NCBI GenBank assembly: GCA_012910725.1
Contig: WNEG01000101.1
Location: 1-19,881 of the forward strand
Direction of reading: 5' to 3'
DNA: 19,881 bases
Origin: Candidatus Ethanoperedens thermophilum
GTDB lineage: Archaea; Halobacteriota; Methanosarcinia; Methanosarcinales; EX4572-44
This document shows, in pieces, positions 1 through 6,451 of the stretch. Position numbers and translations under genes: made by a program. The notes under the pieces were generated by a model. The model worked only from the letters and a program-made list of their open reading frames with translations. It did not search any database and was not told the DNA's origin. Numbering within the stretch: the stretch's first letter is position 1; each line of letters begins with the position of its first letter.

Positions 1-223
1 GAGTTAAACCATCTAAACCCTGTTCATTCCAACTTCTAATCCATCCACAAACAGTCGCAGGACTGCAGTTAATTCTATTAGCAATCTTTGTCGCACTCAA
101 TCCATCATATGCAAAGAGTACTATCTCTATATTCCTGTATAGCCTTGCATCCTTCGTTTTTTTCTGTGTCTCAATCAATTCATTCCTTGGGACATGCCCC
201 TTTATTCTTATTTTTGCTGCCAT
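1..223 (-). CDS. IS630-type transposase, N-terminal part (cut by window edge)
   Basis: The minus strand is open from an ATG at 221-223 to the window edge, giving 74 codons with no stop. The translation starts MAAKIRIKGHVPR and then has a helix-turn-helix segment with the motifs FAYDGLSATKIANRI, SPATVCGWI and NEQGLDGLT. The pattern of a helix-turn-helix followed by 'GLDGL' is typical of the DNA-binding domain at the front of IS630/Tc1-mariner-type transposases. The DDE catalytic domain would lie outside the window, so integrity cannot be judged. A TATA-like stretch (GTATATATAC, about 247-256) lies about 25-30 bases upstream of the start and could drive a leaderless transcript. Other helix-turn-helix transposase families, or a solo regulator, remain possible. 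I could not identify the terminal inverted repeat in 224-300. Confidence 0.7.
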   Translation of the reverse strand, partial: MAAKIRIKGHVPRNELIETQKKTKDARLYRNIEIVLFAYDGLSATKIANRINCSPATVCGWIRSWNEQGLDGLT

Positions 224-502
224 ATGCGTAACTTAGGAACACGTAGTATATATACATTCAAAGAGTTTATCAATACACTATATTTTCTAAAAAAGTAATT
301 CGTGAGTGTGAATTTATCTGTTTTCTTTTTATACCCGGTACCGGCATAAACTGCGCTTTTTTCATTGGCGGAACCAAACCAATATCACCTATAAACAATG
401 GCATAAGCCTTCGTTTGCATCGCAGTTTCAGAGATTTAAAAAGCTCAAGTTGTGACGGTGTGAAGTATAAACAATCTCATTTCTATCATCTTAAACTTTA
501 TT

Positions 503-1627
503 CTATTCCAATCCAAAATCCCCCTCCTTCAGCTCTCTCGTCCTCAATTCATACTCCTTTATCTTCTCATAAGGCTCTTCCGCCAATTTATCCAAATTCG
601 GATTCATCTCATCCAGCATCCTCCATATCGCTTCCGTGCACATAAATTTAATATCACGACCACTCATCTTATGCTCAACGCAGTACTTTGCCAGTTTATC
701 ATAAAGCAAGTAATCCCCCAGCCCAACTCCTTTCTTCTCCGTATGTATCCTTAATATCTCCTTACACGCCTCAAAATCAGGTAAAGGTATCTCAATCTTC
801 TTCCCGAACCTGCTCATTACTGCCTCGTCTATTGCATCAGGTGTATTCGTTGCCGCAACGACCAGCACAAATTTCTTCTCACTTGTTTTAGAACCAAACC
901 CATCCAGCTCCGCAAGCAATGTGGATAATCCTCTTCTTGATTCTTCATCTATGTCCGCACCTCTGCTGAGTGCAATCGAGTCGAACTCATCAATAAACAC
1001 CACCGAAGGAGCTTCTTCTCTTGCTACCTCGAACAATGCAGACATGATTTTTGGCGATTCACCATAATATTTCGACAGCATCTGACTTACTTTCACATCG
1101 AAAAAAGTTGCATCTATATTCCTTGCGACTGCTGCTGCCATGAGTGTCTTTCCTGTTCCCGGGGGTCCGTAAAAGAGAATCGTATTCCATGCTTCGATTG
1201 CTCTTGGCTTGTTCTCTATTATTCCTATTACAACCGACTTCTTTATCAGGTCTTTTACTTCTTCCAAGCCGCCGATGGATTCCCAGGATGGCAAGTTCCC
1301 CTTCTCCTTTCGCATGATGTTATCCCCGATATATTGCGCGAATCCTGCCTTTTCTCCTCCTCCATGCTCTTTCTTAGCTCCTCTTGCGCTGACTGGTTTC
1401 ATCTTCTTCAACTTCGCCGAAGCATCCACGAACTTCTCAAACGCATCATAATACTCCTTCTTTTTAGTCTCGTCTCCAGTCTTTTTCACCAGAATCTCGC
1501 AGTGTTTACTGCATTTCTGATATTCTTCACTCGCTTTTTCATAGTCTCCGCTATCGTAATACTTCTTTGCGTTCTCCTTGCATTCTTTTATCTTGTCCAG
1601 GTATTCCTGCTCTAATAGCTGGTTCAT
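503..1627 (-). CDS. MIT-domain AAA ATPase, Vps4/CdvC-like
   Basis: This is a 374-residue predicted protein-remodelling ATPase. Residues 1-75 are charged and helical, with YYDSGDYEKASEEYQKC, and look like an MIT (microtubule interacting and transport) three-helix domain. A Gly/Lys linker at about 80-100 follows. The single AAA module begins at WESIGGLEEV (115) and has Walker A GPPGTGKT (154-161), Walker B VVFIDE (209-214), the DGF loop (242-244), sensor 1 at AATN (258-261), an Arg-containing segment DEAVMSRFG (267-275) and SGRDI (322-326) in the small domain. The order MIT-linker-one AAA is that of Vps4, which disassembles ESCRT-III filaments. No ESCRT-III-like gene lies in the window. The start has a good ribosome site (AGGAG, 10 bases upstream). 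The toxin gene ends 46 bases upstream on the same strand. The substrate is unknown; a Cdc48-like or proteasome-associated role is the alternative. Confidence 0.85.
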   Translation of the reverse strand: MNQLLEQEYLDKIKECKENAKKYYDSGDYEKASEEYQKCSKHCEILVKKTGDETKKKEYYDAFEKFVDASAKLKKMKPVSARGAKKEHGGGEKAGFAQYIGDNIMRKEKGNLPSWESIGGLEEVKDLIKKSVVIGIIENKPRAIEAWNTILFYGPPGTGKTLMAAAVARNIDATFFDVKVSQMLSKYYGESPKIMSALFEVAREEAPSVVFIDEFDSIALSRGADIDEESRRGLSTLLAELDGFGSKTSEKKFVLVVAATNTPDAIDEAVMSRFGKKIEIPLPDFEACKEILRIHTEKKGVGLGDYLLYDKLAKYCVEHKMSGRDIKFMCTEAIWRMLDEMNPNLDKLAEEPYEKIKEYELRTRELKEGDFGLE

Positions 1628-1673
1628 TTACTGATGCTCCTAAATTTACAACTTTTCAAGGTTTTCAAAATAC

Positions 1674-1934
1674 TCATCTTAATCGTTTCTTCATCTCTTT
1701 GTACACTTGCTTTCGTTTCTCTACAATCAATATCCAGATTTCAGCTTCTTTAGCCATATAAACAACTCTTAGATTCCCGATTCTGAGACGAAAACAATTT
1801 GGAATACCTTTAACGGATTTATATCTCGTGGGATTCTCTTTTATCTTCCTCAATGCACCCGAAAGCTTCTCCTTGTCCTTTTTGTCAAGCTTCTTTACAT
1901 CTTTCTCAAATAACGGATGTGCTCTCAATTTCAT
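1674..1934 (-). CDS. relE: RelE/ParE-type toxin
   Basis: This 86-residue basic protein has the shape of the RelE superfamily: an opening strand MKLRAHPLFEKDVKKL, a Lys-rich helical pair, then KSVKGIPNCFRLRIGNLRVVYM and a closing strand IWILIVEKRKQVYKEM. The segment FRLRIGNLRVVY is the recognisable core; its Arg residues are the type that contact ribosomal RNA or mRNA in RelE toxins. Such proteins cleave mRNA on the ribosome or poison gyrase (ParE branch), and sequence reading alone cannot choose between them. The ATG overlaps the end of the antitoxin gene by four bases (ATGA), the classic coupled order antitoxin-toxin. The final Lys/Arg-rich tail is intact, so the toxin looks functional. Confidence 0.85.
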   Translation of the reverse strand: MKLRAHPLFEKDVKKLDKKDKEKLSGALRKIKENPTRYKSVKGIPNCFRLRIGNLRVVYMAKEAEIWILIVEKRKQVYKEMKKRLR

Positions 1935-2122
1935 TTTAGCATATCCAATATCTCTTCTTCACTGAGCCCTTCTATCCCTCTTTCCACATCTTCCGCTCTC
2001 TTTTTCACTTCTTTCATAAATTGCGGTTCCGTCAATATTTCCAACTCGTCCAACCTGTATTCTATTTCTTCAATTATTGCTCTAATCTTTTCTCTATTCA
2101 CCAACACCATATCTTGTGACAT
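1931..2122 (-). CDS. Small antitoxin partner of the RelE-like toxin
   Basis: This 63-residue acidic protein lies directly upstream of the toxin and overlaps it by four bases. It starts MSQDMVLVNREKIRAIIEEI, continues with an acidic helix (YRLDELEILTEPQFMKEV) and ends GLSEEEILDML. The short first strand followed by long acidic helices fits RelB/Phd-like antitoxins that wrap the basic toxin. No clear ribbon-helix-helix or other DNA-binding motif is visible. The start is supported by a strong ribosome site (AGGAGG about 10 bases upstream). Assignment as antitoxin rests mainly on position, size and charge; the family is not recognised with confidence. Confidence 0.75.
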   Translation of the reverse strand: MSQDMVLVNREKIRAIIEEIEYRLDELEILTEPQFMKEVKKRAEDVERGIEGLSEEEILDMLK

Positions 2123-2174
2123 CTTTTTTTTCGCCTCCTATTTCTATTACCTCAAAAACCTAACTATCCACACA

Positions 2175-2452
2175 TCAACCAGATTCGTGCAGAAAGCTTA
2201 ATCCCGGTATCGCCGTCTTAAAGTTCAATTCGACAGCAAAAATTTTCTTCCGCAGTTTGACTTTCTCCTTGCCGACTTCCTTTATCATTTTATTAATCCG
2301 TTCCACAATATCTACTGAGAAATATCTTTCTCTGCACTGCTGCAAACCCATGCTGGCACGTCTTTTACCACTACCACCTTCTCTCCCACTTTTTTAATTA
2401 CTTCCATCTTTTTTCTCTCCATTTCTCCATCACAAATGCTGCACGGTTCCAT
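2175..2452 (-). pseudogene. Frameshifted copy of a YgiT-type zinc-finger gene
   Basis: On the minus strand an ATG at 2452 opens MEPCSICDGEMERKKMEVIK and reaches AWVC. The frame then breaks near 2341/2342 and hits a stop a few codons later. The neighbouring frame carries the rest: QCRERYFSVDIVERINKMI, continuing to a TGA at 2175-2177. Restoring one base after the TGC of 'WVC' (a GAG codon instead of AG) gives C-E-Q-C, exactly the second zinc pair found in the intact gene next door at 2510-2728. The copy therefore looks like a paralogue killed by a single-base deletion, unless the base is a sequencing error. It keeps the first CxxC pair, the Trp-x-Cys segment and the tail. It lies 57 bases downstream of the intact copy. 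Confidence 0.75.
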
Positions 2453-2509
2453 ATTCTCATTTACCTCCTTTCCTTCTCAATCTGAAGTTTTATCTTTCTT
2501 GCTCTTCAA

Positions 2510-2728
2510 TTAGGCTAAAGCAACCTCTCGCACACTTTCCACTCGCACATCTAACTCTCCTACAATCTTCTGAATAGCATCTACTACATCGCCTTCGAAG
2601 TATGGCTCACCGCATTGCTCGCAAATCCATGCCTGGACTTCATCAATGAGCAAATGGTATCCTTTTTTATTTATCGTGTAGATGGTTTTTCCTTTTTTCA
2701 TTTCTCCTCCACAGAAATAACATTTCAT
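2510..2728 (-). CDS. YgiT-type zinc-finger protein (MqsA-like antitoxin N-domain)
   Basis: This is a 72-residue protein with two CxxC pairs, C3-x2-C6 and C36-x2-C39, followed by GEPYFEGDVVDAIQKIV. This spacing and the sequence WICEQCGEPYFE are typical of the small YgiT-type zinc-finger family, related to the zinc domain of the antitoxin MqsA and usually found next to a small toxin gene. It has no helix-turn-helix extension, so it is the short form. The ribosome site (AGGAGGTGA) is near perfect. The gene starts seven bases after the stop of the small unknown gene at 2736-2999, which makes that protein its probable partner, though it is not a recognised toxin. A decayed second copy lies just downstream. 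Confidence 0.8.
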   Translation of the reverse strand: MKCYFCGGEMKKGKTIYTINKKGYHLLIDEVQAWICEQCGEPYFEGDVVDAIQKIVGELDVRVESVREVALA

Positions 2729-2735
2729 TTTTGTT

Positions 2736-2999
2736 TCACCTCCTTGTTTTCATGTCTTCTTCCCATTTCGTAGGATTGGGGATATATGCTGTTATTATCG
2801 CCATATTCGCTTCCAGGAATCCATTCGTTTCGCCCTCTGAAACGAATCTGGTGAGATATTCAGCTTCATCTCTACTTATCTTATCCCACCACTGCTTTCT
2901 GATATATTCTGCTATCCCTTTGAGCTTCTCCAGATCCATCTCTGGACTTGCTACTATCTTCGGTAACTTGTTCAACCTTTCTAAAACATCTATCTCCAT
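2736..2999 (-). CDS. Small unknown protein encoded upstream of the YgiT-type gene
   Basis: I do not recognise this protein. It is 87 residues if started at the ATG at 2999, which I prefer because GGAGG lies seven bases upstream. The in-frame ATG two codons earlier (3005) sits directly against that GGAGGT and would leave no spacing. The sequence is mostly helical: EIDVLERLNKLPKIV, DLEKLKGIAEYIRKQWWDKI, DEAEYLTRFVSEGETNGFLEAN. There are no cysteines, no transmembrane segment and no catalytic signature. It is followed after seven bases by the YgiT-type gene, so the two are probably cotranscribed, and a toxin-antitoxin-like relationship is an inference from that arrangement. It does not show the HxxxR-type features expected of the usual DUF4258 partner. 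Confidence 0.6.
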   Translation of the reverse strand: MEIDVLERLNKLPKIVASPEMDLEKLKGIAEYIRKQWWDKISRDEAEYLTRFVSEGETNGFLEANMAIITAYIPNPTKWEEDMKTRR

Positions 3000-3100
3000 T
3001 TTCATACCTCCGTTATATCATACTACTGTATTATACTTCATAGTGTTTAAAACTTTCGATTTTTTTACTTTCGTCATTTTTGAGATTATTATTGACCACT

Positions 3101-3673
3101 TTATTCTCCATCCACTTTTACACTGAAGTAAGAGAAATCTTCGATTAAATCATCTTTCAGCGATTTCAACGCTTCTTCTGTCCCTTCCAAACGAATATCT
3201 GCTGTTGTTTCCCCCCTCTGCTCTTCTTGTAAAACGACTTTTACGTTAACCCCACCTTTACCTTTCCTCATGTACACTCCATATTCCATCTCAGAAAAAT
3301 TGTCGCTGAGATACCTGTGTTCATTGAGAATGGTATTCTTCTTGCTAAAAATAAAGCTGATAAGCTTCTCCACCGACTTTATATTATCTTTAAATGCCAC
3401 TTTCAAACTTTCAACCCTCTTTTCTGGTTCTACCCTCTCTATCTCTGCTTTGTATGTCTCTACTCTTCCTGCGCTTATCTTGGAATACAACTCCTCAAGG
3501 AAATCGCTGACTTCGCCTTCATCTAAATCTGTCTTTACAACGATCGCTTTCACCTCTCCCACTTTCCCCTTCCGTTTCCTCTTATATTCTTCTCTCCACT
3601 TGTCTATAACATAGCGCACTCGCTTCTTCTCAGTGTCGTCTGCGCAATCCATGACGATGATGTGTGTTGTCAT
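3101..3673 (-). CDS. Unrecognised 190-residue protein
   Basis: I do not recognise this protein. It opens with a strand-like MTTHIIVMDCADDTEKKRV, then a very basic helix KWREEYKRKRKGK and a second strand KAIVVKTDLDEGEVSDFLEEL. A middle helical segment (residues about 80-115) is followed by a beta-rich C-terminal half with GVNVKVVLQEEQRGETTADI and DFSYFSVKVDGE. Two alternating alpha/beta halves, possibly ferredoxin-like, would fit. The opening strand with its acidic DCADD end is reminiscent of TOPRIM-type folds but is not enough to claim one. There are no signal peptide or membrane segments. A TATA box at 3697-3705 predicts a start of transcription at the ATG. The next gene on the strand begins about 100 bases downstream. 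Confidence 0.6.
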   Translation of the reverse strand: MTTHIIVMDCADDTEKKRVRYVIDKWREEYKRKRKGKVGEVKAIVVKTDLDEGEVSDFLEELYSKISAGRVETYKAEIERVEPEKRVESLKVAFKDNIKSVEKLISFIFSKKNTILNEHRYLSDNFSEMEYGVYMRKGKGGVNVKVVLQEEQRGETTADIRLEGTEEALKSLKDDLIEDFSYFSVKVDGE

Positions 3674-3696
3674 TGCTATACCCTAATCTATTATAG

Positions 3697-3705
3697 TATA
3701 TAAAA
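3697..3705 (-). promoter_or_regulatory. TATA box for the 190-residue gene
   Basis: On the minus strand this reads TTTTATATA, close to the archaeal TATA consensus. Its centre is about 27 bases upstream of the ATG at 3673, so transcription should begin at or next to the start codon, giving a leaderless mRNA. Confidence 0.5.
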
Positions 3706-3835
3706 CATTAGTATTTTTTACGATTGTATTTGATATCTCACTTTGATAGCGTCACACAATTGATCGTTTCTGAATTCCCTGCTATCCAAAAACCTCTTCG
3801 AAATGCTTTAGCCTTGTATTGTCCTTCTCTTCAGT

Positions 3836-3862
3836 ATTCTTGACATATAGAAAAATATAAAC
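3836..3862 (-). repeat. Solo 27-bp end motif of the hairpin-array element
   Basis: Read on the minus strand, this 27-base stretch (GTTTATATTTTTCTATATG then TCAAGAAT) matches 25 of 27 bases at 11004-11030. The first 17 positions also correspond, with two mismatches, to the motif at 6339-6355. No hairpins flank it here, so it is either a lone end left by deletion or an independent motif. It lies in the 278-base stretch between the divergent genes at 3673 and 3952; I see nothing else in that stretch beyond the promoter signals. Confidence 0.6.
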
Positions 3863-3951
3863 GTAGCATTTGGGACTGCACGAATACATCCAAAAAACCA
3901 TAAGGATAATGTAATATAACAATCAGTATATCCAGATGAAGGTAGATCATT

Positions 3952-4473
3952 ATGAGTGTATTAAATACAATAAAGCTTCGCCGCAGCATACGTGCGTTTA
4001 AAGACCAAGAGGTTGAAGAAGAAAAACTCCTGCAAATACTGGAAGCAGCAAGGCTTTCACCATCCCCCAAAAATCTGCAGGAGCGCATATTTATTATAGT
4101 GAAAGATAGAGAAAAACGAGAAGCACTTGCGGATGCAGCACTTGGACAAAAATTTGTTGGTGAGGCGCCAGTAGTAATTGCAGCGTGTTCTGTTAATACG
4201 GAATACGTCATGCCCTCCGGACAATCTGCTTATCCTATTGATATTACCATAGCATTAGACCATATAACACTGCAGGCGGTCGCAGAAGGGCTTGGTACCT
4301 GCTGGATAGGTGCATTTGACGAGAAAAAAGTAAAAAAAATACTAAATATACCAGAGAGTGTTAGAGTGGTCATGCTGCTGCCAATTGGGTATCCAAAAGT
4401 CATTCCAGAACCAACGCAGCGGAAAAAAATTGAGGAGATAACCATGTTGGAAGAATGGGAAAGAGGCAAATAA
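3952..4473 (+). CDS. Nitroreductase-family flavoprotein
   Basis: This 173-residue protein is of the compact nitroreductase type, which uses FMN and NAD(P)H to reduce nitro groups, quinones or similar acceptors in the cytoplasm. The N-terminal motif LRRSIRAFKDQEV (residues 9-21) carries the Arg/Ser residues that hold the FMN phosphate. AARLSPSPKNLQ follows as the second FMN-contact segment, and the C-terminal GLGTCWIGAF (118-127) and VVMLLPIGYP complete the fold. Length is normal for the short archaeal members. The start is supported by AAGGT nine bases upstream. The gene stands alone on the plus strand and converges with arfC, whose stop is 38 bases away. The physiological substrate cannot be told from the sequence. 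Confidence 0.88.
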   Translation: MSVLNTIKLRRSIRAFKDQEVEEEKLLQILEAARLSPSPKNLQERIFIIVKDREKREALADAALGQKFVGEAPVVIAACSVNTEYVMPSGQSAYPIDITIALDHITLQAVAEGLGTCWIGAFDEKKVKKILNIPESVRVVMLLPIGYPKVIPEPTQRKKIEEITMLEEWERGK

Positions 4474-4485
4474 AAGCAACAATAA

Positions 4486-4491
4486 TTTTTT
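4486..4491 (+). terminator. Oligo-T terminator after the nitroreductase gene
   Basis: A run of six T residues lies 13 bases after the nitroreductase stop codon, in the 38-base gap between two converging genes. Archaeal RNA polymerase terminates on short U-runs without needing a hairpin, so this is a plausible terminator for the plus-strand transcript. Confidence 0.4.
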
Positions 4492-4511
4492 AACTTGCAC
4501 GTCGAGAGCTG

Positions 4512-5192
4512 TTATTTTGCTATGCGCCACTTGATCAGCACACCACTATCCAACGATTCTGCTGATATGAGTGTTAGTCTGGTAGTCTCATCGGAAGCAG
4601 CATACCCACTGCCATCGACAAGAGTTGGGGAAGTGAAACCACCGATGATCTGGTTTGAGATAAAGGTGTAAATTTCATCAACGAGCCTTTCATGTATAAG
4701 GCTCCAGTTGAGAGTGGCACCACCCTCGACCATAATAGTATTGTATCCGCGATGTTTTAGCTCTTCGAGTGCTTTATGCAGATCTACTTTGTCATTTCCA
4801 GCGATTATGATGTTTGCTCGTTGTTTAAGGATGGCAAGCTTTTCTTTATCTGCTTTTCTTGTAGTGATAATGATGCGTTCTCCTTCGCCTTTTTTGAACA
4901 GGTCTGCATCAGGTGGTATACGAGCACGGCTGTCAATGACAACGCGCGCCGGGTTCTGAGGCAACCCATCTCTCTGCCTCATCTCCCGGAGCTGTGATGA
5001 TTTTACAGTAAGACTTGGGTCATCAGAAAGGACGGTTTCAATTCCCACCATTATGGCATCGCTTTTAGAACGCAGTTCGTCAACACGTGCAAAATCGAGC
5101 CTACCTGATAATCTAAACTGCCTGCGCTCACTGCTTGCAATCTTTCCATCCGCACTCATTGCAGCATTGATAAACACGTATGGAAGGCTCAT
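4512..5192 (-). CDS. arfC: 2,5-diamino-6-(ribosylamino)pyrimidinone 5'-phosphate reductase (riboflavin synthesis)
   Basis: This 226-residue protein covers the RibD C-terminal/dihydrofolate-reductase-like fold. It reduces the ribosyl side chain of the pyrimidine intermediate to ribityl with NAD(P)H, an early step of riboflavin and F420/FMN precursor synthesis in archaea. Visible marks are the opening strand PYVFINAAMSADGKIAS, the segment DAIMVGIETVLSDDPSLTV (45-63), RVVIDSRARIP, and the nucleotide-binding MVEGGATLNWSLI (about 152-164). It is the stand-alone archaeal form without the deaminase domain. The ATG overlaps the leuB stop by four bases (ATGA), so translation is probably coupled and the gene is the last of the leuD-leuB-arfC operon. 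Mixing a leucine and a riboflavin gene in one transcript is an arrangement of convenience rather than a pathway link. Confidence 0.9.
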   Translation of the reverse strand: MSLPYVFINAAMSADGKIASSERRQFRLSGRLDFARVDELRSKSDAIMVGIETVLSDDPSLTVKSSQLREMRQRDGLPQNPARVVIDSRARIPPDADLFKKGEGERIIITTRKADKEKLAILKQRANIIIAGNDKVDLHKALEELKHRGYNTIMVEGGATLNWSLIHERLVDEIYTFISNQIIGGFTSPTLVDGSGYAASDETTRLTLISAESLDSGVLIKWRIAK

Positions 5193-6316
5193 AGATTTCT
5201 TACAAGTCTTGCAATATCGTCACCTACTTCCAGGGTGGTGTTACTCCCACCAAGGTCATAAGTTCTAACTTTACCTGTTGTAAGGTTTTCTTCAATGGCT
5301 CTGACAATGGTATCTGCTGCTTGTTTTTCTCCAAGTTGTTCAATTAACATGGCGCCTGCCCAGATAGTAGCTATAGGATTTACTTTGTTTGCACCCTTGT
5401 ACTTTGGCGCACTTCCATGTATTGGTTCAAACATGCTTGTGCCCTCCGGGTTGATATTTCCGCCTGGAGCAAGCCCGAGCCCACCCTGTACCATGGCACC
5501 GAGATCAGTGATAATGTCACCGAACATGTTGGGTGTTACCACAACATCAAACCATTCAGGGTTTTTGACAAACCACATGGTGACAGCATCCACAAAGTTA
5601 AGATCAGTTGTAACCTCTGGATACTCTTCCGCAATAGTGGCGAACTCTTCACGCCAGAACCCATAGATATCTGACAGCACATTTGCTTTATCCACTGACG
5701 AGAGATGTTTTCTTCTTTGTTGTGCAAGATTGAAAGCATAGTACATCACACGTCGAGCACCCTCTTTGCTGATAACTCCAATCTGGTATGCAATCTCCTC
5801 GCTATCAGTTTCAATATCAAGCTCGAATTTAGCATTGTATATGCTGCGGTGTACTTCAAGTACATCCCTTGCCCTTCCTTTGCTTAACCTCCCCCCGATT
5901 CCTATATAAAAGTCTTCGGTATTCTCCCGCACGACCACAAAATCAATATCTTCCGGGGTTTTATCCTTGAGGGGGGTCCATACGCCGCGCAGAAGCTTTA
6001 CTGGCCGCAGGTTAATATACTGGTCAAAATAGAACCGCATAGCAAGAAGTATGCCTTTTTCAAGCACCCCAGGAGTTATTCGGTCATCTCCTACGGAACC
6101 AAGGTAAATCACTGGATAGGATGAAAGTTCTTTTAGTGTATCCTCTGAAATTAATTCGCCAGTGGCAAGATAATGATCTGCCCCATGTGGATAGTATATC
6201 CACTCAATATCAAAGCCGAACTGCTCACCTGCTGCATCAAGAACCTTGCAACCTTCTGCAATGATCTCTGGACCGATACCATCGCCTGGAATAACTGGAA
6301 TTTTATATTGTGTCAT
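5189..6316 (-). CDS. leuB: 3-isopropylmalate dehydrogenase
   Basis: This 375-residue member of the isocitrate/isopropylmalate dehydrogenase family oxidatively decarboxylates 3-isopropylmalate in leucine synthesis. The opening IPVIPGDGIGPEI and the substrate-binding arginines at R94, R104 (INLRP) and R130 (VVRENTEDFYIG) are present. So are the catalytic Y137 and K210 and the metal-binding D243, D267 and D271 (NMFGDIITD). HGSAP at 300-304 is the nucleotide-site signature. The partner gene leuD lies directly upstream, which favours isopropylmalate over isocitrate; a homoisocitrate (AksF) or malate/tartrate role cannot be fully excluded. Ribosome site AAAGGT lies just upstream of the ATG. A hairpin-array repeat fills the gap to leuD, and its end motif (6339-6355) contains a TTTATA that could act as an internal promoter. 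Confidence 0.88.
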   Translation of the reverse strand: MTQYKIPVIPGDGIGPEIIAEGCKVLDAAGEQFGFDIEWIYYPHGADHYLATGELISEDTLKELSSYPVIYLGSVGDDRITPGVLEKGILLAMRFYFDQYINLRPVKLLRGVWTPLKDKTPEDIDFVVVRENTEDFYIGIGGRLSKGRARDVLEVHRSIYNAKFELDIETDSEEIAYQIGVISKEGARRVMYYAFNLAQQRRKHLSSVDKANVLSDIYGFWREEFATIAEEYPEVTTDLNFVDAVTMWFVKNPEWFDVVVTPNMFGDIITDLGAMVQGGLGLAPGGNINPEGTSMFEPIHGSAPKYKGANKVNPIATIWAGAMLIEQLGEKQAADTIVRAIEENLTTGKVRTYDLGGSNTTLEVGDDIARLVRNL

Positions 6317-6338
6317 AAATATTACCTTTCATTGAACG

Positions 6339-6451
6339 TATAGGAAAGTATAAACGCACTCGATTGCTTTGCGCAACTTGACTACTTCGTAGTCGAGAGT
6401 TACTTTTCTGTAAAGCGCAGCTTTACAGCAACGAAGTTGTGCAGTTTCTTG
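6339..6451 (-). repeat. Hairpin-array repeat element, copy between leuD and leuB
   Basis: Read along the operon this element begins CAAGAAACTGCAC (6439-6451) and ends GTTTATACTTTCCTATA (6339-6355). Both ends are identical to those of the copy at 10733-11030. Between them are hairpins with three-base loops: stem CTGTAAAGC with its perfect complement (6408-6428), and stem CTTGACTAC pairing with GTAGTCGAG (6377-6397, one wobble). A weaker GTTGC/GCAAT stem lies towards the leuB side and a short CAAC/GTTG stem near the leuD side. The element overlaps the end of leuD: its last eight codons and the stop lie inside. The chain would fold in the mRNA between the two cistrons, like REP/BIME sequences in bacteria, and could affect stability or relative expression. 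Confidence 0.7.

Noticed and set aside
335..344. Palindrome CCGGTACCGG as an attachment or operator site
   Set aside because: A single ten-base palindrome with no repeat partner or gene context is not enough to support a function.
461..475. AGTATAAAC stretch as another copy of the repeat end motif
   Set aside because: Only about ten bases match and the rest of the 27-base motif is absent, which is expected by chance in AT-rich DNA.
1917..2201. Plus-strand frame opposite the antitoxin
   Set aside because: It is the antisense shadow of the antitoxin gene, rich in Ser/Ile from complementary codons, and has no ribosome site.
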